64,000 nucleotides of DNA from positions 124,221,464 to 124,285,463 of the forward strand of contig NC_072796.1 in assembly GCF_028583425.1 (NCBI RefSeq). Reading direction: 5' to 3'. Source of the DNA: Eublepharis macularius (taxonomy: Eukaryota; Chordata; Lepidosauria; Squamata; Eublepharidae). This document shows positions 54,770 to 64,000 of this stretch, piece after piece. How positions within the stretch are numbered: the stretch's first letter is position 1; each line of letters opens with the position of its first letter. Made by a program: the position numbers and the translations under genes. The notes beneath the pieces are model-generated. The model had not been told where the DNA came from and ran no database searches. It was given only the letters and a program-made list of their open reading frames with translations.

Positions 54770-56540
54770 GGCGAGAGCTCCAAAGCCGGGAACTCTTCAC
54801 AACCTTGCTGTCTGAAGCTAACTTATAGACTGCGTCAAGATCAGTGGACTGCGTCAGTCAGCGGATGCCAGTGATTGTACAGAGAGCATCTGTGATCGTT
54901 TGGGCTTCTGACACTTAAGACTTTCCAAGTCAAAACCAGCAATGGGGCACCCCATGGCCATCTCCAGGAGGAAGCACTCCACCGCAGAGACTCTCAGTTC
55001 TCAAAAGCAGCACCACACAGTGCACAATGTCTAACCTCTTTTGAAAAAATTAAGAAAAATGATTCTGACATTAATCATTACAAAAAACAAACCTTCCTTC
55101 TCCTTTTCTCTTCTGAATTACAAACATATGAAAAAACCAACAGCAATCACGTTTTAGTATGCATACAATATCTTTATGTAAGTGTGCGTGTTATGGATAC
55201 ACATATGAAACTATATATCCATGTAACTAGACTGGGCATGAACCTTCTCCCAGTATTACCCAAGCCATAGCAGGTGGCCATTCCTCCAGCCCCAACCTCT
55301 GGGCTGCCAACTGCTCCTGTGTCTACCCCAACAGCAAGAGGGATGACATTACTGGGCCAGACAATGTATAGCTCCTATACTGAGCTGTGCAGTCCCTTTA
55401 AGGGACTGCCAGCAGCAGCTGCAGCTGGGTTAAACCAGCCAGGTTAGCAGGCAAATGGGGAACCGGTGTGGGAGGTCAGGGAAGGCTGTTGGGGGCATGC
55501 CCATGATTAAGCCTGCCCCATATATGGGGCCAAATGGTAGGCCAGGGAAGGAGGCTTCAGGCCTTTTCCATCAGCTTCTGCGTGATGGCCATGGCACCGT
55601 TAATTTCCTTCCCTATCTGCTTCTGCAGCCTTTGCTGGCCCTGGGGTCTCAGCTGGAACCACGGGGGCCAGCAGGGAGGATCAGGCAACTGCAGACATGC
55701 CCCCCGCTCCCACTGCCGTATCTGCACATGCATCTATTCAGTTAACACCCACCTATACTGCGTAAGGCCATTGTTAACTTGACAAGTGTCTAGTGGTTGA
55801 CCACCTTTACCAACTGTTCTCTTTTCAGGAAGCCCTGGTACTTCTAGTACTCTCAGTTTCCTCACTGCACAAAATCTATTTCTGTTCTACCAGGTCAGAT
55901 GAGCAATTTGATTATTCACCAGGGACGTGCCCTTTGCTTAATAGAAATGCCATACACCGGGAAGGAGTTCAAACACAGCTGTTTCACTATGTTTGAATGA
56001 ATCTCAAATATTTGTAGAGTGGTACAGCACAGAAAACTAGAAGTTACAAAGCAAAACAAGACAAAACTCCTTCTTTCAGTTCTCAAAGAGTCAAATTTCT
56101 ATTCACAGGGACCCAGAAGTACGGTTTGGTATCTCTCTGTTGAAAGGCAATTTACAGAGGCTGCAACTGCAAGGATGCAATCATCTACAGGGAATTAGGA
56201 GTTCTGGAAAGCAGAACGTGTTTTAGATCTGAGAAGGGCTGGCTTTACTGCTGGATATCATTTAAAGCCAGCAAAGTATTGATTATTTGGTTTGGAGTAT
56301 ATTTTGCCATCGTGTGACTTTTCAGTTTTCAGTACCAAAATATTTAAGACCATCTCTGTTTCAATATAAAGGCCAGGATTTCTCCCAAGGTAGCCCAATA
56401 AAGGCTTTTCTCTCCTAACAAGTCTACAAAAGCTTCACTGTATGCCAAAGAGAATGATCCCATTTGGCTTATTTCAGGAACAGCATTTATTTTTAAGAAC
56501 AAGTACTTCCACTGTTTATCAGTATCGGTAAATGCTGGGT
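54770..56540. other. Intron, nothing firmly recognised
   Basis: A GC-rich section at 55370-55720 holds overlapping open frames (96 and 82 codons) without family resemblance; it may be an unrecognised repeat. CCCTTTAAGGGA forms a short palindrome at 55394-55404. Confidence 0.4.
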
Positions 56541-56545
56541 GTCTA

Positions 56546-56797
56546 TAACAACAACAACAACAACAACATTTGATCTATATACCACCTGGACAACTTAACA
56601 CCCACTCAGAGCGGTTTACAAAGTATGTTGTTATTATCCCCACAACAAAACACTCTGTGAGGTGGGTGGGGCTGAGAGAGCTCTGAGAAGCTGTGACTGA
56701 CCCTAGGTCACCCAGCTGGCTTCAAGTGGAAGAGTAGGGAACCAAACCCAGTTCTCCAGATTAGAGTCCCGCCGCTCTTAACCACTACACCAACCAA
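56546..56797 (-). repeat. tRNA-derived SINE, GTAGTGGTTAAGAGCG family, with (GTT)n tail
   Basis: (AAC)n on the plus strand at 56549-56569, then GATCTATATACCACCTGGAC, CACTCAGAGCGGTTTACAAA, CTCTGTGAGGTGGGTGGGGC, and the head CGCTCTTAACCACTACACC. Full length. Confidence 0.8.
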
Positions 56798-56837
56798 AAT
56801 ATTGAACTCTTAGTCTGTTAAAACCAGAGCTCTTCTT

Positions 56838-56960
56838 AGGGTGGCTGACCTCCAGGTAGAGTCTGGAGTTCTCCTGGAATGGCAACTATAAGAGATCACT
56901 TCTCCTAGGAAAAAAGGCAGCTTTGGCGTACCACAGATTCTAGGTGAAATCCTTGTCCAA
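56838..56960 (-). repeat. TAGGGTTGCC hAT fragment
   Basis: AGGGTGGCTGACCTCCAGGT, GGAGTTCTCCTGGAATGGCA resembles the right half of the 8787-9006 element. Truncated. Confidence 0.4.
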
Positions 56961-57029
56961 ATTTCCCCTCCACAGGCACTGCCCCTTAACTTCCAGAAAT
57001 TTTCCAGACTGGAGTTGGCAACTCAAGGT

Positions 57030-59095
57030 CTGCTGAATCATATCACTGGTCCATCTAGAACACCGCACTGTTTCACCCAGCAGCCAAGCAGCTGCCCATA
57101 AGGACCAAGAAATGGAGCACAGAGGCCACGGCCTTCCTCTGATGTTGCCTTCCAGCACTGGTATTCACTGATATTTGCGGCCTCTTGTTTATGGAGGTTC
57201 CCTTAACTCCCCATGGCTAGTAGCTTTTAATGGGCCTGTCTTCCATGAATCTGTCTAACCCCCTCTTTTGAAGTCATGTATGCTTGTGGCCATCATTACT
57301 TTCACTGGCCATGAATTCCACAATTTAACTACTGGCTAAGTAAAGAGGGATTTTTTTTTTGTCAGTCCAGAACCAACTGCTCATAATCATTGGGTGTCCC
57401 CGAGTTTAAGTATTATGGGAGAGGGAGGGGGGAAAAGTTTCTCTATCCACTTTCTCCATCACATGCATAATTTTCATGTCCCTCCTGAGTAGGATATGAA
57501 ATGAAAAGTCCAGACTCTTCAGCCTTTACTCACAGGAAAGGTGCTCCAACCTCTTGATCATCTTTGTTGTCCTTTGCTGAACTTTTCACAGCTCTGTAAT
57601 ATCCTTTTTGAGATACAACAACCAGAACTGTACATAATTAGAGGTGTGCGCTTCATGTTTCCGATTCGGGTAAATTACCCGAATCAGACCCGATCCGTAA
57701 AGATTAGGGATATCCGAATCGGGGCCAGCATGCCTCGGTGGGGAAGGCCAGAGCCGCCGCCGCTGCCACCTCCGGTCCTTCCTGCCCCTCAATTGGCCGT
57801 GGCACAGCCGCGGCCATTTGAGGGGCAGGAAGGGCCAGAGGAGGCAGAGAAAGCCCTTCCTGCCCCTCAAATGGCCGCCGCAACGCCGCCAATTGAGGGC
57901 CAGGAAGGGCTGGAAGCAGCGGCAGCGGCCTTCCCCACCGCCCCGCAGGCTCAGGCGGCGGTGGCAAAGGAGCCGAACTGGCTGGCTCAAGGCCGTTGCA
58001 GCCTCATGCTGCCGCCACCACCACCACCACCGCGGCAGCCTGCCACCCTCCCACCAGGTAAGTGGGTGGGGGGGTGGAGGGGTTGCCCCAGGGGGGTGGG
58101 GGTAGAGGGGTGGCCCCAGGGGGGTGGGGGGTTGCCCCGGGGGGGTGGGAGGTGGGGGGTGGGAGAGTTTCCCACCCTCACTTCAGTATGCTCTGAATAT
58201 TTACGGATTATACCGAAGCGAGTAAAATACCTTAATTCCAAAGCAGCTTGCCTCTTTAGATTTAAGGTATTTCTGGATTTTTTTCGAACCCAAAACGACC
58301 TGGCCCTGCACACCCCTATACATAATATTGTAAATGAGGCCGCACTTTAGTTCTATACAAGGGTATTACAACATTGGTGTTTTATTTTCAGCACCTTTCC
58401 TAATAATTCCCATCATGAAGTCTGTGTTTTTCACTCCGGCCACACAATGAACAGACATCTTCATCAAACTTTCTACTACAACTCCAATATATCTTTTCAT
58501 CTCAGTCTCAGACAATTTAGACCCTATCAGCAAGTATTTAAAGTTAGGATTTTTTGTTCCAGTCTGTTTTTTTCACTGATTGTCCGCTCATTTGATTTAG
58601 AGATATCTTCTGCCATTCTTCACAATCCATCTTGTTTTTCACCATCCTGCACAATCTGGTAAAATCTGCGAACCTGGGCTCACTGCCAATTCCAGATCAT
58701 TTATGAACAAATTAAACAGCACCAATCCCAGTAGCAATCTTCATAGGACTCCACTGCTCACTTCCTTCCATTGTGAAAACTGTCCACTTATTCTTTATCT
58801 CTGCTTCCTGCCATTTAACCAATTTTCAGTCCTTGAAAGGACCTTTTCTATTTTTCCCTGGATTGCTCTTTTTTGGGGGTGCCTTGTCAAAGCCTCTTGG
58901 AAGTCCAAGTATTTGTCTACTGTTATCATCCTTATTCACATGCTTGTTAAACTGCTCAAAAAAATCCAAGGGGTTGGTAAGGCAGGACTTGGTGAAGCAG
59001 AAGCCATGCTGGCTTTCCCTCAGCAGGCTTTGTTCTTCAGAAAGCTTAATGATTTCTTTAATGGCCGTTTCTACTAATTTTCATGGCACGACTTG
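57030..59095 (-). repeat. CR1-type LINE ORF2 remnant interrupted by a hAT element
   Basis: Minus strand from 59070 reads AIKEIIKLSEEQSLLRESQH, GFCFTKSCLTNPLDFFEQFN, LPRGFDKAPPKK, a decayed CR1 reverse-transcriptase palm/fingers segment (QHGF-x-S-C-L-T-N and FDKAP blocks). From 57638 down to 57240 the complement of GAAAGGTGCTCCAACC ... CATGAATTCCACAATTTAAC is the ORF2 3' region. The 57639-58318 hAT splits it at TACATAAT. Frame broken by many changes. Confidence 0.7.
57639..58318. mobile_element. GC-rich hAT-like element, TAGRGGTGTGC termini, perfect 8-bp TSD
   Basis: Left TAGAGGTGTGCGCTTCATG, right CTGCACACCCCTA; target duplication TACATAAT at 57631-57638 and 58319-58326. The inside is very GC- and CpG-rich with internal direct and inverted copies of CTTCCTGCCCCTCAATTGGC. 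The 269-codon open frame spanning it (57541-58350) runs through both flanks and is low-complexity proline/alanine/glycine; not a gene. Non-autonomous. Confidence 0.88.
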
Positions 59096-59148
59096 AAGGA
59101 GCTAGGCTAAGTGCATCAGGTGTGCTAGACATGACCAATGTCAATGGT

Positions 59149-59445
59149 AGGCATCAGAGAATCACAGGGTTGGAAGGGACCTCCAGGGTCATTTAGTCCA
59201 ATCCCCTGCAGGAAATTCACAACTACCTCCCCTCCCCACACCCCCAGTGACCCCTGCTCCATGCCCGGAAGATGGCAAAACACCTCCAGGATCCCTAGCC
59301 AAACTGAGCAGTTGCCAAAATTCTGGGTCTTGGTACATCATGCTGCAGTGGCAATCACAGACTTCTTTCCCCCTCTCTGGGGGTGGCATTGAGCCACCTG
59401 GAAAAGACTCCCTTAAAGGAGGGATACACATGATTGCTTATACAG
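59149..59445 (-). repeat. CR1 LINE 3' end
   Basis: The complement reads GGATTGGACTAAATGACCCT, GGAGGTCCCTTCCAACCCTG, TGATTCTCTGAT: the CR1 3' end with its TGATTCT octamer-like tail on the left. Confidence 0.65.
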
Positions 59446-59639
59446 GTGTCCCAAGCACTGACTAGCTTCAGCTAGGTGGCTGCATCACCTTTCTTCCAAC
59501 CATGCTCCATAAGACAGGTACAGACAGATGGCAGAACAGTTCAGTGGGAGCAACCGAGCAATATCCGGGCTTATACAATATCTGTGCTCCACAATGCTAA
59601 GGCAATGGGGCACTCCTTCCATATCAATTCAATTCATAG

Positions 59640-60075
59640 TCAATTCAAAGGATTTACATCCTGTCTTTCTACCATTTAGGTCTTCAAGGGGGCTTGCAAA
59701 CATTCCTCAAAACTGTACAAAATACCCCAAATAAAAATAAATCAATTTAGTAATTCAGCCAACCCTCCCAACACACCAAGCAGAGGAAACAGCCAAGTTC
59801 AAATAAATATTATCTGATGTTCAAGATCAGACAAACAGAACAGACTTGGCCTGCTGCCTGAAAGATAATAGTGATACATGGTGAATATGCTTAGGAAAGG
59901 AGTTACGAAAAAGGGGTGCCGCCACACAGAGGACACTATCTCTGGTAGCCATCTGCCCAAATCTCTGAAGGCGAAGGCACCTGAATAAGAGCCTCTGATT
60001 GCAGCTGAAGGGCAGGTTCTCAAGTGCTTTTGGAAGGCAAGTGCTTTTAATCACACACCAGTTCCAGCAAACAGT
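59640..60075. repeat. Decayed LINE-like repeat
   Basis: A pattern of AACAGACTTGGCCTGCTGCC, GGTGCCGCCACACAGAGG, CACTATCTCTGGTAGCCATC and CTGAATAAGAGCC resembles antisense L2-type sequence of squamates. No frame kept. Confidence 0.35.
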
Positions 60076-60439
60076 AGATCAAGCATCTGAGTAAACACTG
60101 AATTTGTTTGGATCCGTATCAATGGTCTACAACTTTGAACTCTAATTCATGAATATTAGGCTGCCTTAAATATAGTCCCAGTGGAGTTCCCTTACACTGT
60201 TTGTTTCTTGAGATCATGGCAAATTTCCTGTTGCTACCTTGTCCATGTGGGGAAGGCAATGGCAAACCACCCCGTAAAAAGTCTGCCAAGAAAACGCCGT
60301 GGTGTGATGTCCCCCCATGGGTCAGTAATGACTCAGTGCTTGCACAGGGGGACTACCTTTACCCTTTTACCTTGTCCATGAGAATACATTCATCAGAGCA
60401 GTACTGACTACCAAATGAAGGACTGGAGAGAATATTCCC

Positions 60440-60464
60440 TGGGTGTGTGTGTGTGTGTGTGATC
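60440..60464. repeat. (GT)n microsatellite
   Basis: About ten GT units, uninterrupted. Confidence 0.8.
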
Positions 60465-60646
60465 CTGGCAAGGCAAGGTTGTGGTCTCCTGCCACGCATG
60501 ATGACATTCGGGCTGTTTTGCTGAAGCAATTTCTTCTCTTTGTCCTGCTCTGCTCTTTGCTATTAATTTGCATTGCATGAACAAGTTGGAATATGAAGAC
60601 TCCTGCAATGTTATATCCAAAAACACTCCTGGCATTGCCATCTTAT

Positions 60647-60949
60647 TAGGATTACCAGATGGGTTCGCCACTTTCATGGGAGCAAAAATGGGATGGAACA
60701 CGTCACGCAACGTAACTTCCAGTTGTACCTGGAAGTAACCTCATGGGGCTCTAGGAATTCCCAAATCTCTGTGGTAACTAGAGATATTTGAAAAATCCCT
60801 AGAGCATTGTGATGTTACTTCTGGGTACAAACAGAAGTGACATGACATTGCACAGTGTCACTTCCCCACCCCTCTATTTTTGCTCCTGATGACACGAAAA
60901 GTGGCAGCAGAGGTCTGGAGCTGAGGGTGGCATATATCTAGTAAGCCTA
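60647..60949. mobile_element. hAT-like MITE, TAGGMTTACYAGAT termini, 8-bp TSD
   Basis: Left TAGGATTACCAGATGGG, right complement TAGGCTTACTAGATATATG. Flanks CATCTTAT (60639-60646) and CCTCTTAT (60950-60957), 7 of 8 identical. It contains diverged CACTTCCAGTTGTACCTGG and GTTACTTCTGGGTAC centres. Confidence 0.75.
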
Positions 60950-60957
60950 CCTCTTAT

Positions 60958-61060
60958 AAAAAGTTAGGCTGCAGGTCGGACTAGCTTGGTACGGTCTCTC
61001 TGACAGGCAGCAACTCTCCAGGATCTTAGGCAGAGAAAAATCTTTCCTAATGCCTGCTAC
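60958..61060 (-). repeat. GGCTCAGTGG-family SINE, cut by the next element
   Basis: Tail part present (GGCTGCAGGTCGGACTAGCT, CTGACAGGCAGCAACTCTCC, GGATCTTAGGCAGAG, CCTAATGCCTGCTAC). It stops exactly at 61060 where TAGGGGTGTGC begins; the head must lie beyond the inserted sequence, outside the window. Confidence 0.65.
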
Positions 61061-61083
61061 TAGGGGTGTGCAAGCCAAAAAAT

Positions 61084-61216
61084 TTCGGCTAAAGCCGAAA
61101 GCCGAAAGCCGAAAGAAGAATCTCTTTCGAATAAGCCAAAAGCCGAAACGGCCAGCCGTTTCGGCTTTCGGCTTTCAGCTTTGTTTCGGCTTTCTTTCGG
61201 CTTTCGGCTTTCAGCT
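61084..61216. repeat. CCGAAAG tandem array folded into a palindrome
   Basis: Left arm: repeats of GCCGAAA; right arm: repeats of TTTCGGC; centre CCGAAACGGCCAGCCGTTTC. Heptamer-based array in both orientations, able to form a long hairpin. Confidence 0.85.
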
Positions 61217-61491
61217 TTTCAATGGGAAAATGCCTCCGTCTTCCCGGACGTCTGGGGGAGGCATTTTCCCACCGAATCAGCCCAAAATTGGTGGGGACCT
61301 TCCTCTAACCCCTCTCTAAAAACCCCCCAAGTTTCAGACCGATTGGACTTTGGGGGGGCCATGTTATGGCCCCCCAAAGCAGGTCCCCCTATCCTCCCAT
61401 AAGAAAGCGAAGGAGCAGCATATTGTTAGCATGCTGCTGCTCATCTTCTTCATTATTTCCTATGGGGGGAAAATGAAGAAGCAGGCTTCCT

Positions 61492-62164
61492 TTGCCAGGG
61501 GTGGCATTTTGCATGCAAAATGCCCCCTTACCCTCAGGGGCCCTTCTCCCACCCTTCCTCCCACCCCCCACCAAGGCTCAGCCTGCTCCCACTTGGGGGG
61601 GCCATTTCATGGCCTCCCCAAGTAGGTGCTCTGCTCTCATCTCTACCACTGACAGCTGGGGGAGGCTTGTCTTGCCAGGGGTGGCATTTTGCATGCAAAA
61701 TGCCCCCCAGCCCTCAGGGGCCCTTCTCCCACCCCTCCTCCCACCCCCCACCAAGGCTCAGCCTGCACCCACTTGGGGGGGCCATTTCATGGCCTCCCCA
61801 AGTAGGTGCTCTAATCTCTACCACTGACAGCTGGGGGAGGCTTGTCTTGCCAGGGGTGGCATTTTGCAAGCAAAATGCCCCCCAACCCTCTGGGGCCCTT
61901 CTCCCACCCTTCCTCACACCCCCCACCAAGGCTCAGACTGCTCCCACTTGGGGGGGGCATTTCATGGCCTCCCCAAGTAGGTGCTCTTTTCTCTACCACT
62001 GACAGCTGGGGGAGGCTTGTCTTGCCAGGGGTGGCATTTTGCATGCAAAATGCCCCCCAGCCCTCAGGGGCCCTTCTCCCACCCCTCCTCCCACCCCCCA
62101 CCAAGGCTCAGCCTGCTCCCACTTGGGGGGGCCATTTCATGGCCTCCCCAAGTAGGTCCTCTCA
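61492..62164 (+). repeat. Minisatellite, four units of ~175-180 bp
   Basis: Unit starts at 61492, 61672, 61847 and 62022 (TTGCCAGGGGTGGCATTTTG). Spacing 180, 175, 175; unit 4 ends without the CTACCACTGACAGCTGGGGG segment. Each unit begins with the palindrome GCATTTTGCATGCAAAATGC (one base changed in unit 3) and includes CCATTTCATGGCCTCCCCAA. Very high identity between units. Both strands are open over long stretches only because the unit lacks stops. Confidence 0.92.
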
Positions 62165-62644
62165 GCCCCTAAAGTCCACCCCTTACAGCCCCACACAAAC
62201 CCAATTCCCCCCCCCAGCTGCCACACACAGACCCAAATCCCCACATTAGCCCCTCACAGACCCAAATCCACCCCCACCTGCCCCACACCCATAACCCCAG
62301 GAACAGGCTGGCAAAGGCCAGCCCTCTCCCTTTGTTCCCTATGCTGGGAACTTCTAAATTCTCTTTCCCTGGCCAATTCTGCACAGCCCAGGGGTGCCAC
62401 AATGGTGGGCACACTTCTGAGTGCCAGCTGGTCCCTGTGAAAGAGCACCTGAACCACAGACACCCTCCCTCAAATTCCCCCACCACCTACAGAGATGGCT
62501 GGCCAGCCAGCCCCATTGTTCCCTATGATGGGAACCAACTGCACAACAAAGAATAAAACACGAACAACACAAAATAAAGTTTTTTAAAAATTATTTTCTC
62601 CCTTTCAAAGTACAAGTAGGCAAAGCATTATGACACATTACACC

Positions 62645-63073
62645 AGCAGTCCCCCACACAGAAAAATTAACACAACTCACTTAACATCAGAGAATCACAA
62701 AACACGATTCCTGTCAAAAACACTTTATTTCTTGAACAGCTTTAGGTTACACAGTAGGAGGGCACAACAGGGCATGATAGCAATGTACTACAAAAAATAA
62801 TACAACCCACTTCACCGTTTTTGACAGCAGTTGTGTTTGTGTGATTCTCTGATGTGAAGTGAGTTGTGTTATTTTTGTGTAGTACACTGCTTTCATGCCC
62901 TGTTGTGCCTTCCTACTGTGTAACCTAAAGCAGTTAAGGAAATAAAGTGCTTTTGACAGCAATATTTTGGGGTGATTCTCTGATGTTAAGTGAGTTGTGT
63001 TATTTTTGTGTAAGATACTGGTGCCATGCCCTTTGGTGCGCCCCCCTGCTGTGTATCCTAAAGCTGTTCAAGA
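62645..63073. repeat. Inverted and tandem array of a ~130-170 bp unit
   Basis: One minus-orientation unit (about 62649-62820) faces two plus units (62849-62967; 62980-63073). Shared blocks: GATTCTCTGATGTTAAGTGA, GTTGTGTTATTTTTGTGTA, ATGCCCTGTTGTGC, AACCTAAAGCTGTTCAAGAA, ATAAAGTG. The last unit is cut after GTTCAAGAAA by the DIRS terminus. Confidence 0.8.
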
Positions 63074-64000
63074 AATGGAAGGTTCTTTTTCACTTACCGT
63101 GAATCTTCCTTTCTCTGTGGTCCGAGAGTGGGGCAGTCAGTCCTGACTCATGGGTAGCTCCTCCTCCTTCCAAGCAGGGTCGGACAAACTTGCGATCCTA
63201 GGGGGAGGGGCTCCCCTCGGCTCTTCAGTTCGTTTTCAAGCCCGGAACACCCTCCAATTTCTGCACCTGTCAATAACCCAACTGCCACGAACAGACACTC
63301 AAAAAGACAAACATAAACAGGAACAAACGAACTCAAACAGGTTCTATATCCCTTCTCCCTATCAAATAGATAGTATAAACTAATAGTGTACCTATACAGT
63401 GTCTCAGGGTGGGATTTGGACTGCCCCACTCTCGGACCACAGAGAAAGGAAGATTCACGGTAAGTGAAAAAGAACCTTCCATTCTCCCGTGGTCCTGAGA
63501 GTGGGGCAGTCAGTCCTGACTCATGGGATATACATCTAGCAGTGAAGTTCTGGGTGGGAGTTAACCTATGTATTACAGAACATGTTGCAATACCCTTCTC
63601 CCAAAGGCAGCCTCCGCCGAGGCCAACTGATCTATTCTGTAATGTCTAGTAAACGTATGCACCGATTTCCAAGTTGCCGCTCTGCAAATCCTCTCCAAGG
63701 AAGGGAAAGACCTATAAGCTGCAGAAGTAGCTGCCCCCCTTAAAGAGTGAGCTGTGATCCCTGTGGGCAACTCCACCTTCCTATTCCTATAAGCTAAGAC
63801 TATGCATTCCTTAATCCACCTACTCAATGTGGAAGATGATACCCTGTCTCCCATAGAGCAGCTTCTAAAAGATATGAACAGACTCTCTACCTTCCGGATA
63901 TGCCTGGTCCTATCTATGTAAAAACTCAGTGCTCTCCTGACATCTAACCTGTGCCACTCTTTTTCCCTCTCATGTTTTGGATTAGCACAGAAGGAAGGCA
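63074..64000 (-). mobile_element. DIRS-type retrotransposon, 3' end (continues beyond window)
   Basis: Tyrosine-recombinase gene (minus) followed by DIRS-style termini: a ~65-bp sequence at 63074-63138 is exactly repeated as its inverted complement at 63419-63483, next to a second block (63484-63525) in direct orientation (GAGAGTGGGGCAGTCAGTCC). This arrangement is the internal complementary region plus terminal repeat expected of DIRS elements, which replicate through a circle and make no TSD. Reverse transcriptase, RNase H and methyltransferase genes would lie beyond 64000. Confidence 0.8.
63573..64000 (-). CDS. DIRS tyrosine recombinase, C-terminal part (partial at window edge)
   Basis: The open frame runs in from the right edge for about 142 residues to a stop at 63573. 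Motifs in order: LDVRRALSFYIDRT (arginine box), STLSRWI, TAHSLRGAAT (H-x-x-R), ICRAATWKSVHTFTRHY (tryptophan/histidine box and the presumed tyrosine nucleophile). The R-H-R-Y layout and the LDVRRAL and AHSLRG wording are typical of DIRS integrases, which insert the circular DNA by site-specific recombination. No stop or shift is visible, so this copy could be young. The ATG at 63854 is internal; the true start is outside. Confidence 0.85.
   Translation of the reverse strand, partial: PSFCANPKHEREKEWHRLDVRRALSFYIDRTRHIRKVESLFISFRSCSMGDRVSSSTLSRWIKECIVLAYRNRKVELPTGITAHSLRGAATSAAYRSFPSLERICRAATWKSVHTFTRHYRIDQLASAEAAFGRRVLQHVL

Larger units (their letters stand above)
61061..63075 (+). mobile_element. 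Large TAGGGGTGTGC-terminus element (left part), hAT-like
   Basis: Left end TAGGGGTGTGCAAGCC, nearly the same terminus as the 57639 hAT. Contents in order: CCGAAAG palindrome, TTCCCGGACGTCTGGGGG palindrome, four ~177-bp repeats, GC-rich spacer, and an inverted/tandem array. The right terminus is not found before the DIRS insertion, so the element continues past 64000. No transposase-like frame; the long GC-rich frames are by-products. CCTGCTAC at 61053-61060 is the expected 8-bp TSD. Confidence 0.55.

Noticed and set aside
57541..58350. Longest open frame in the window (269 codons, plus strand)
   Set aside because: It spans both target duplications of a hAT element and the CR1 around it; the protein is Pro/Ala/Gly low complexity caused by GC-rich repeat sequence.
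61520..62249. Overlapping long open frames (up to 160 codons) on both strands
   Set aside because: They are produced by a ~177-bp minisatellite lacking stop codons; repeated PPRLSLLPLGG-type peptide with no family match.

Overview
This is a 64 kb stretch of vertebrate nuclear DNA, almost certainly from a squamate reptile and probably a gecko-like lineage (the species call is inference). It is a gene-poor, intron-dominated window packed with interspersed repeats: CR1, L2 and L1 LINEs, Penelope-like retroelements, two tRNA-derived SINE families, several hAT-like and Harbinger-like MITE families with readable target-site duplications, an LTR, and the end of a DIRS-type tyrosine-recombinase retrotransposon.

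Only one host gene is recognisable. It is SNTB1 (beta-1-syntrophin), on the minus strand. Six coding exons carry the C-terminal ~347 residues: 48075-47859, 34333-34126, 18040-17901, 8489-8293, 5773-5583 and a 93-nt last coding exon, 4821-4729. All internal junctions are GT-AG and all phases agree, so the exons form one open frame from the end of the PDZ region through the second half of the split PH1, PH2 and the syntrophin-unique C-terminus. The exons for the N-terminus, first half of PH1 and PDZ must lie beyond 64000. Positions below 4729 hold the 3'UTR and 3' flank.

Layout. 1-4728: 3'UTR/flank, with a nearly perfect 2 x 230 bp palindrome at 2880-3355. 4822-8292: two short introns with a long palindromic MITE. 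8490-17900: intron with a TAGGGTTGCC hAT, an LTR carrying a nested MITE, and a Penelope-like remnant. 18041-34125: the largest complete intron (16.1 kb), rich in MITEs and SINEs. 34334-47858: intron with SINE, CR1 and MITE nests and an old tandem duplication. 48076-64000: part of the upstream intron, with L1, CR1, L2 and a CpG-rich DNA transposon. It ends in a layered nest (SINE, then a TAGGGGTGTGC element with minisatellite, then DIRS) that runs off the right edge.

Most interesting signals: (1) several Penelope-like repeat families share a hammerhead-ribozyme-like core, often as head-to-head pairs, with different but self-complementary stem II sequences; (2) the 230-bp-arm palindrome next to the SNTB1 3' end; (3) the DIRS end, whose internal complementary region is directly visible, inserted into the repeat array of another element; (4) TIR families with diagnostic 8-bp or 3-bp target duplications that allow nesting order to be read.
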